Shown piece by piece: positions 59,458-64,000 of a DNA stretch of 64,000 nt. Position 1 is the stretch's first letter; each line of letters opens with the position of its first letter. The position numbers were made by a program, and so were the translations under genes. Source of the DNA: UKL13-2 sp044229235 (lineage in GTDB: Bacteria > Pseudomonadota > Gammaproteobacteria > Burkholderiales > Usitatibacteraceae). Location: contig JBGATH010000016.1 in assembly GCA_044229235.1 (NCBI GenBank), positions 1-64,000 of the forward strand, given 5' to 3'. Below the pieces are notes generated by a model. That model saw nothing but the letters and a program-made list of their open reading frames with translations. It had not been told where the DNA came from and ran no database searches.

Positions 59458-60758
59458 TTGTCTGCTCCGTTTGTCTGTCTCGGCGGTGGAGTGGAGGCAG
59501 GCGCGGCGGGCGCCTGATTGGGATCGTAGCCCTTCGGCAACAAAACCCACATTCGCCCCGGGTATTTCATGCGTCCTGCCAGGTTGCCGGCGTCGTCGCC
59601 AAACCCCCAGTAAAAATCCGCGCGGACGGCGCCACCGATGGCACCACCCGTGTCCTGCGCGACCATGAGTCGGTTCAGTTCCTGGCGTGTTCCGGGGTGC
59701 GTGGTGGACAGGAACACCGGCACGCCCAGCGGAATGACGCGCGGATCGACCGCCAGCGAGCGCTCCGCGGTCAACGGCACACCCAGGGTGCCGATCGGAC
59801 CGGTCAGGTCGTTGGGAAGCTCCTTGAAAAATACGTAACTGGGATTGGCGTTCATGAATTGCTGCACCCGCCTGGGGTGGCGCGCCGCCCATTCCTTGAT
59901 GCCCTGCATCGATGCGCGCTCTGCCTTTATTTCACCACGACGGATCAGCGCACCGCCGAGGGAGCGAAACGGATGGCCGTTCTGGTCGGCATAGCCAACG
60001 CGAATGCGTTTCCCATCAGGAAGCTCGATTTGTCCCGAGCCCTGTATCTGCAGGAAAAACAATTCCACTGCATCATCAACAAAGGCGATTTCCAGCCCTT
60101 TCAGCGGAGCTGACGGCGAATCGATTTCGCTGCGATCAAGGTAAGGCACTACTTTGTTGCCCACCAGGCGGCCTCGAAGCCGCCGGAATTTCAGGTCCGG
60201 ATAAACGTCGGCCAGGTCCACCGTGATCAGATCCTGCGGCGCGGCATAGATCGGGTATTTGAAACGCTTGCCAGCGACGCGTGAGCCGTGCAGCAGCGGC
60301 TCGTAGTAGCCCGTGACCAGCCCCGCGTCGCCGTTGTCGAAATTGACGACACGATGCGGTTCGAAGTAGTCGCGAAAGAATGTTGCTGCGGTCGGGTCGC
60401 GCGGCGTTTTGACGATCGCCAGCGCGCGCGCGCAGATGTCGCGCCACTCGGCGCGTGACTGCAGTTCCACGCAGCCCTGGGCAAACGCGCCCAGCGCGCG
60501 GGCCGCGTCGTCGCCGTTCCAGCCCGGCAAAGCCGTCCATGACGTGCGCTCCAGGTGTCCGCGCGGCGGCTCCGGGGGCGGCGGTGTGATCTCGACTGGT
60601 GGCGCGGGTTCAACCGCTGGCGTAAGCGGGCACACAGGGCACGCCTCGCAGGCGGGGCATTTTGGTTCCGGAACCGGCGGCGGGCTGGCGCAGGACGCCA
60701 TGAGTAACAACAAAGAGAAGCTGAAGCGGCGCGAATACTGTGCGTGAAGTGGTGTCAT
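59454..60758 (-). CDS. mltA: Membrane-bound lytic murein transglycosylase A
   Basis: 434 aa from the ATG at 60758; an earlier frame extension is unused. The signal ends in a lipobox, LLLMASC, so it is an outer-membrane lipoprotein. After it comes an unusual Cys-rich segment CPACEACPVC and a Pro-rich linker. The MltA domain (VTGYYEPLLHGSRV) and the 3D domain with VAQDTGGAIGGAVRADFYWGFGDDAG, containing the catalytic Asp region, follow. It cleaves glycan strands with formation of 1,6-anhydro-MurNAc, the substrate type that AmgK-dependent recycling handles. Confidence 0.94.
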   Translation of the reverse strand: MTPLHAQYSRRFSFSLLLLMASCASPPPVPEPKCPACEACPVCPLTPAVEPAPPVEITPPPPEPPRGHLERTSWTALPGWNGDDAARALGAFAQGCVELQSRAEWRDICARALAIVKTPRDPTAATFFRDYFEPHRVVNFDNGDAGLVTGYYEPLLHGSRVAGKRFKYPIYAAPQDLITVDLADVYPDLKFRRLRGRLVGNKVVPYLDRSEIDSPSAPLKGLEIAFVDDAVELFFLQIQGSGQIELPDGKRIRVGYADQNGHPFRSLGGALIRRGEIKAERASMQGIKEWAARHPRRVQQFMNANPSYVFFKELPNDLTGPIGTLGVPLTAERSLAVDPRVIPLGVPVFLSTTHPGTRQELNRLMVAQDTGGAIGGAVRADFYWGFGDDAGNLAGRMKYPGRMWVLLPKGYDPNQAPAAPASTPPPRQTNGADK

Positions 60759-61005
60759 CGTGAGCGGAGTATAACAACGCGGATTCACCTTCATTCCCTC
60801 GGCAGGAAGCGAAATGACACCGTGCTTCGGGGCCCACAATGATCCGCCGGAAACAGGCAGCCACTCTTCCGTTGGCATATGAGCAGGCGCCGGAAACTAC
60901 CCTTGCCGCGAGCTAGAATGGTGCACTTACTTGCCTGCAACAAACGATGGAAGTGCAAGGGCAGACGTGTCGTTCGACACTGCGGTGCGACGCGCAACAG
61001 GAGCA

Positions 61006-61122
61006 ATGAAGATGGGGTGGGTGTTATTCGAGGTGTTGCTGGCGTTCGGTCTTGCCGTGTTCATCGTCTGGTGGACTTTCCCGAAGGAAAAAAAGCCGCC
61101 GGCCGAAGACAAGCGCGACTGA
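61006..61122 (+). CDS. Small single-helix membrane protein (38 aa)
   Basis: The ATG at 61006 follows AGGAG and yields MKMGWVLFEVLLAFGLAVFI, then VWWTFPKEKKPPAEDKRD: one membrane helix with a charged cytoplasmic-type tail. A longer in-frame version from 60931 is less likely. No family is recognised. It lies between divergent mltA and convergent apaG, 8 bp from the apaG stop. Confidence 0.6.
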   Translation: MKMGWVLFEVLLAFGLAVFIVWWTFPKEKKPPAEDKRD

Positions 61123-61130
61123 TCGGTTGG

Positions 61131-61514
61131 TCAGTGCAAAACGCGCGGCACCGAGAGCGTGAACTCCGGGATGTTCGCGTCGAAACGCGTACCGTCGACC
61201 GCCGTGAACTGATAGGTTCCCTTCATGGTGCCGACGATGGTGGCGAGCGAAGATCCGCTGGTGTATTCGAATGATTCGCCCGGCGCCAGAGTAGGTTGTT
61301 CCCCGACCACGCCGATGCCACGGACTTCCTGGACCTGGTTGTCGGCATCGGTAATGATCCAATGACGGCTGATCAGCTTGGCGGCGACATCACCGGCGTT
61401 GGTAATGCGTATGGTGTACGCAAATACGTATTGGTCGTTTTCTTCGTCGGACTGGTCGGGCAGGTAGAACGCCTGCGCCGTCACGTCGATGGCGTATTTC
61501 TTGTCTTGGGACAT
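61131..61514 (-). CDS. apaG: ApaG protein (CO2+/Mg2+ efflux-associated)
   Basis: 127 aa from the ATG at 61514, single ApaG/DUF525 beta-sandwich domain: VFAYTIRITNAGDVAAKLISRHWIITDADNQVQEVRGIGVVGEQPTLAPGESFEYTSG-type core. Associated with metal resistance in Salmonella; biochemical role unclear. It is divergent from rpe, the usual betaproteobacterial arrangement. Confidence 0.94.
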   Translation of the reverse strand: MSQDKKYAIDVTAQAFYLPDQSDEENDQYVFAYTIRITNAGDVAAKLISRHWIITDADNQVQEVRGIGVVGEQPTLAPGESFEYTSGSSLATIVGTMKGTYQFTAVDGTRFDANIPEFTLSVPRVLH

Positions 61515-61567
61515 GCGCGGCATCGTATCACGGGCGATGGCGCCACTTCGCGTAAAATCCCCGGCCT

Positions 61568-62254
61568 ATGAACCAACGAATTGCCCCCTCGATTCTCTCC
61601 GCCGATTTTGCCCGCCTCGGCGAGGAGGTCCGCGCGGTTATTGCGGCCGGCGCCGATGTCATCCACTTTGATGTCATGGACAATCACTATGTGCCCAACC
61701 TCACGGTGGGTCCAATGGTTTGCCAGGCGGTGCGACCGCATGCAAATACCGTTGCCGGTGTGCGTGTGCCGATCGATGTTCACCTGATGGTCGAGCCGGT
61801 CGATCGCATCATTCCGGATTTTGCGAAGGCGGGCGCTGACATCATCAGCTTTCACCCCGAAGCGTCCGCGCATGTCGATCGCACACTGGGATTGATCCGC
61901 GAATGCGGCTGCAAGGCGGGCCTGGTATTCAATCCCGCGACCTCGCTCAGCTACCTGGACTATGTCATGGACAAGGTCGACCTGATCCTCATCATGTCGG
62001 TCAATCCCGGATTTGGCGGGCAGGCTTTCATCCCCACGGCGCTGCAGAAACTGCGCGAGGCGAAAGCGCGCATCGAAAAGTCCGGGCGCGATATCTGGCT
62101 TGAAGTGGACGGCGGCGTCAAAACCGACAACATCGCGGAAATTGCCAAGGCGGGCGCCGACACGTTCGTGGCCGGCTCTGCAATCTTCGGCAAACCCGAT
62201 TACGCCGCGACGATCCGCGCCATGCGGGCCGAGCTGGCCGGTGCGCGCGCATGA
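61568..62254 (+). CDS. rpe: Ribulose-phosphate 3-epimerase
   Basis: 228 aa TIM barrel: APSILSADFARLGEEV, VIHFDVMDNHYVPNLTVG, the metal and phosphate motifs IDVHLMVEPVDR, MSVNPGFGGQAFIP and VDGGVKTDN. It interconverts ribulose 5-phosphate and xylulose 5-phosphate. Its stop overlaps the gph start by 4 bp. Confidence 0.96.
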   Translation: MNQRIAPSILSADFARLGEEVRAVIAAGADVIHFDVMDNHYVPNLTVGPMVCQAVRPHANTVAGVRVPIDVHLMVEPVDRIIPDFAKAGADIISFHPEASAHVDRTLGLIRECGCKAGLVFNPATSLSYLDYVMDKVDLILIMSVNPGFGGQAFIPTALQKLREAKARIEKSGRDIWLEVDGGVKTDNIAEIAKAGADTFVAGSAIFGKPDYAATIRAMRAELAGARA

Positions 62255-63078
62255 GCATCGCGCTGCAAGACAACACCGTTGATCCCGCCGCGCCGGTTTC
62301 GCAGGAGGCGGGAACCGTTGGCGATGCCGTGGCGACCACCATTCCGGCCGAAGCGGTGGTGCGCAAGCCGCGCATGCGCGCCAAGCCAAAATACGCATTT
62401 CCGATTCCCGTGCGCGCAGTATTGCTGGATCTCGACGGCACGCTGATTGACACTGTAGGCGACATTGCCACGGCCGCCAACATGATGCGCTCCGCGTTGG
62501 GGTTTGCGCCACTCGAGCCAACGCTCATTACTACCTTCGTCGGCAAGGGAATTCCCAACCTCGTGGCGAGGACGCTGCAGGACGCCGTCGGCGAAGTCGG
62601 GCCGACTGCCCTGAAAGTGGCTGTCGCCAATTTCGAGCGGCAGTACGAGAAAGTGTTTGGCGATACCTCCAGGCCGTTTCCTGGGGTGATGGACGGCTTG
62701 AACGCCCTGCAGACGAAGGGGTTCAGGCTCGGATGCGTGACCAACAAGGCAGAAAAGTTCACGCGCCCGCTGCTTGAACGCACCGGGCTGGCCGGGTATT
62801 TTGAAATCACGATTTCCGGGGATACTCTTGCGGAAAAGAAACCGCATCCCATGCCGCTGCTGCATGCTGCCGGGCATTTTGGCGTGCCACCTGCGCAGAT
62901 GTTGCTGATCGGCGATTCGGTAAACGACGCCGAGGCAGCGCGCGCGGCGGGATCGCCGGTTTTCATCGTCCCGTACGGCTACAACGAAGGCCAGGAGTTG
63001 CGCGGCCTGGACTGCGACGCTTTCATCGATGACGTTCCGATGGCGCTGAAATTTGTTAAGCTAGCGCCTCCGCAATAG
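62251..63078 (+). CDS. gph: Phosphoglycolate phosphatase with N-terminal extension
   Basis: 275 aa, HAD phosphatase with motif I AVLLDLDGTLIDTVGDIATAAN, CVTNKAEKFTRPLLERTG, and GDSVNDAEAARAAGSPVF. About 52 residues precede motif I, unlike the ~10 of typical Gph; the extension is Ala/Val/Pro-rich with a basic end (RKPRMRAKPKY). The ATG overlaps rpe by 4 bp, which supports this start, but an internal start is not excluded. It removes phosphate from 2-phosphoglycolate. Confidence 0.9.
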   Translation: MSIALQDNTVDPAAPVSQEAGTVGDAVATTIPAEAVVRKPRMRAKPKYAFPIPVRAVLLDLDGTLIDTVGDIATAANMMRSALGFAPLEPTLITTFVGKGIPNLVARTLQDAVGEVGPTALKVAVANFERQYEKVFGDTSRPFPGVMDGLNALQTKGFRLGCVTNKAEKFTRPLLERTGLAGYFEITISGDTLAEKKPHPMPLLHAAGHFGVPPAQMLLIGDSVNDAEAARAAGSPVFIVPYGYNEGQELRGLDCDAFIDDVPMALKFVKLAPPQ

Positions 63079-63100
63079 CAAATCCCTTCCCGAATCAATC

Positions 63101-63151
63101 ATGAATTTCTGCAAGCAAGTCTGGACGTGGCGATGGCAAATCTGGCGCTAG
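63101..63151 (+). CDS. trpL: trp leader peptide (four Trp codons)
   Basis: A 16-aa reading frame, MNFCKQVWTWRWQIWR, lies 22 bp after gph and 44 bp before trpE. Four of its nine last residues are tryptophan. This is what a ribosome-mediated attenuation leader looks like. A likely RNA stem (GGCGATGGC at 63129-63137 with GCCATTCGCC at 63156-63165, one bulge) includes two of the Trp codons. No clear T-rich terminator follows, so the mechanism may be translational or Rho-dependent. Confidence 0.7.
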   Translation: MNFCKQVWTWRWQIWR

Positions 63152-63195
63152 TGCCGCCATTCGCCTGCCCGTTCAACCTGTTTCGCTGAAAGATC

Positions 63196-64000
63196 ATGAC
63201 TGAATCCGAATTCGCTGCGCTCAGCAGCCAAGGCTATAACCGTATCCCCGTCACGCTGGAAACGTTTGCCGACCTGGATACGCCGCTGTCGATTTACCTC
63301 AAGCTCGGCAATAAGCCGTTTTCCTACCTGCTCGAATCGGTCATTGGCGGCGAGCGTTTCGGCCGCTATTCGATCATCGGCCTCCCGGCACGGGAATGGC
63401 TGCGTATCAAGGGCAAGGAATGCGCGGTCTTGCGCGCCCGCCCGGGCGGGCAGAGTGAAATGATCGAGCACGTGTTTTCGGCTGATCCGCTCGCTTTTGT
63501 CGACAAGTACCGCAAGCGGTTCAAGGCGGCCCCGATCGACGGGGCACTGCGTTTTGCCGGCGGCCTTGCCGGATACTTTGGCTACGACACGGTTCGCTAT
63601 ATCGAGCGCAAGCTTGAACTTGAGGACCACCGGCAAAAGCTCGATCCGATCGGCGCGCCCGATATATTGCTGATGCTGTCGGACGAATTGGCCGTGGTCG
63701 ATAACCTGTCGGGCAAGTTGCACCTGATCGTCTACGCCGACCCGTCATCGCCGAATGCATTCATCAACGCAAAACGCCGGTTGGAAGAATTGCGTCTGGC
63801 CCTGCGGCAGCAGGCACCACTGCCTGTCTATATTCCGGGTGGCCGGCCCGACGAGCCCAATTCGGAGATCGGCAAGGATGCATTTCTGCGCGCTGTTGAC
63901 CGTTGCAAACGGTACATCGTCGATGGCGACATCATGCAGGTGCAGATTTCGCAGCGCATCTCCCAAGCTTTTGATGCGCCGCCGATCAATCTTTACCGCG
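63196..64000 (+). CDS. trpE: Anthranilate synthase component I (partial, runs off the window)
   Basis: 268 codons are visible from the ATG at 63196. The N-terminal regulatory region has the feedback-site motif LLESVIGGERFGRYSIIG, followed by FAGGLAGYFGYDTVRYIE and the beginning of the chorismate-binding domain (AVDRCKRYIVDGDIMQVQISQRIS). It makes anthranilate from chorismate with TrpG. The LLES...ERGRYS-type element suggests tryptophan feedback. It is preceded by the Trp-rich leader. Confidence 0.95.
   Translation, partial: MTESEFAALSSQGYNRIPVTLETFADLDTPLSIYLKLGNKPFSYLLESVIGGERFGRYSIIGLPAREWLRIKGKECAVLRARPGGQSEMIEHVFSADPLAFVDKYRKRFKAAPIDGALRFAGGLAGYFGYDTVRYIERKLELEDHRQKLDPIGAPDILLMLSDELAVVDNLSGKLHLIVYADPSSPNAFINAKRRLEELRLALRQQAPLPVYIPGGRPDEPNSEIGKDAFLRAVDRCKRYIVDGDIMQVQISQRISQAFDAPPINLYR

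Noticed and set aside
63152..63195. Intrinsic terminator for trp attenuation
   Set aside because: I looked for a GC stem followed by T residues between trpL and trpE and found none, so no terminator is annotated.

Overview
The window is chromosomal DNA from a GC-rich (roughly 60% or more) betaproteobacterium. I infer this from gene order: mltA-apaG-rpe-gph-trpE, lptD-surA-pdxA-rsmA, miaB-phoH-ybeY-corC-lnt, glyQ-glyS-gmhB-plsC, pepP-ubiH-ubiI and a full ccoNOQP-ccoG-ccoH / ccoI-ccoS block are all arranged as in Burkholderiales/Rhodocyclales-type genomes. I cannot name the genus. There is no prophage, CRISPR array, rRNA operon or biosynthetic cluster.

Layout. 1-3.7 kb (minus): a Tat-exported DUF1501 protein, cut by the window edge, paired with a secreted DUF1800 protein. 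4-7.5 kb (plus): a universal stress protein, a beta-CASP nuclease and an archaeal-type AMP/thymidine phosphorylase homologue. 7.5-19.4 kb: a micro-aerobic respiration block containing a small membrane protein, ccoH, ccoG, ccoP, ccoQ, ccoO, ccoN, ccoS, ccoI, a SafE-like membrane protein and hemN (all minus), fnr (plus) and a second usp (minus). Perfect FNR boxes (TTGAT-N4-ATCAA) lie before ccoN, between hemN and fnr, and before the usp. 19.5-24.5 kb: rhlE-type helicase, a cytochrome c with a near-FNR box, a cNMP-binding protein, and kbl-tdh for threonine catabolism. 24.6-25.7 kb: an intact IS30-family element. 25.7-33 kb: kup, an SGNH/MBOAT acylation pair and an S9 glutamyl-endopeptidase-like protein. 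33.2-46.3 kb: a CAU tRNA, miaB, phoH, a PLP aldolase, ybeY, corC, lnt, a methyltransferase, glyQS, gmhB, plsC, a YgjP-like metalloprotease and a small membrane protein. 46.4-47.4 kb: a decayed second IS30 copy. 47.6-61 kb: rsmA, pdxA, surA, lptD (minus), amgK, pepP, ubiH, a ubiI-like gene and a dsbC-like gene (plus), then a MAPEG protein and mltA (minus). 61-64 kb: a 38-residue membrane peptide, apaG, rpe, gph, a Trp-rich leader peptide and the start of trpE.

Between the genes are two kinds of dispersed non-coding element. The first is a ~66-bp palindrome (five copies), usually just after stop codons. Two copies carry an IS30-family element exactly in the hairpin loop, in the same orientation relative to the repeat. 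The second is a ~110-125-nt multi-stem element (two clear copies and one weaker one). The two clear copies share single-stranded motifs, while their outer and inner stems differ in sequence but still pair, so it is a candidate structured RNA. Together with the trp leader these are the most interesting features of the window.
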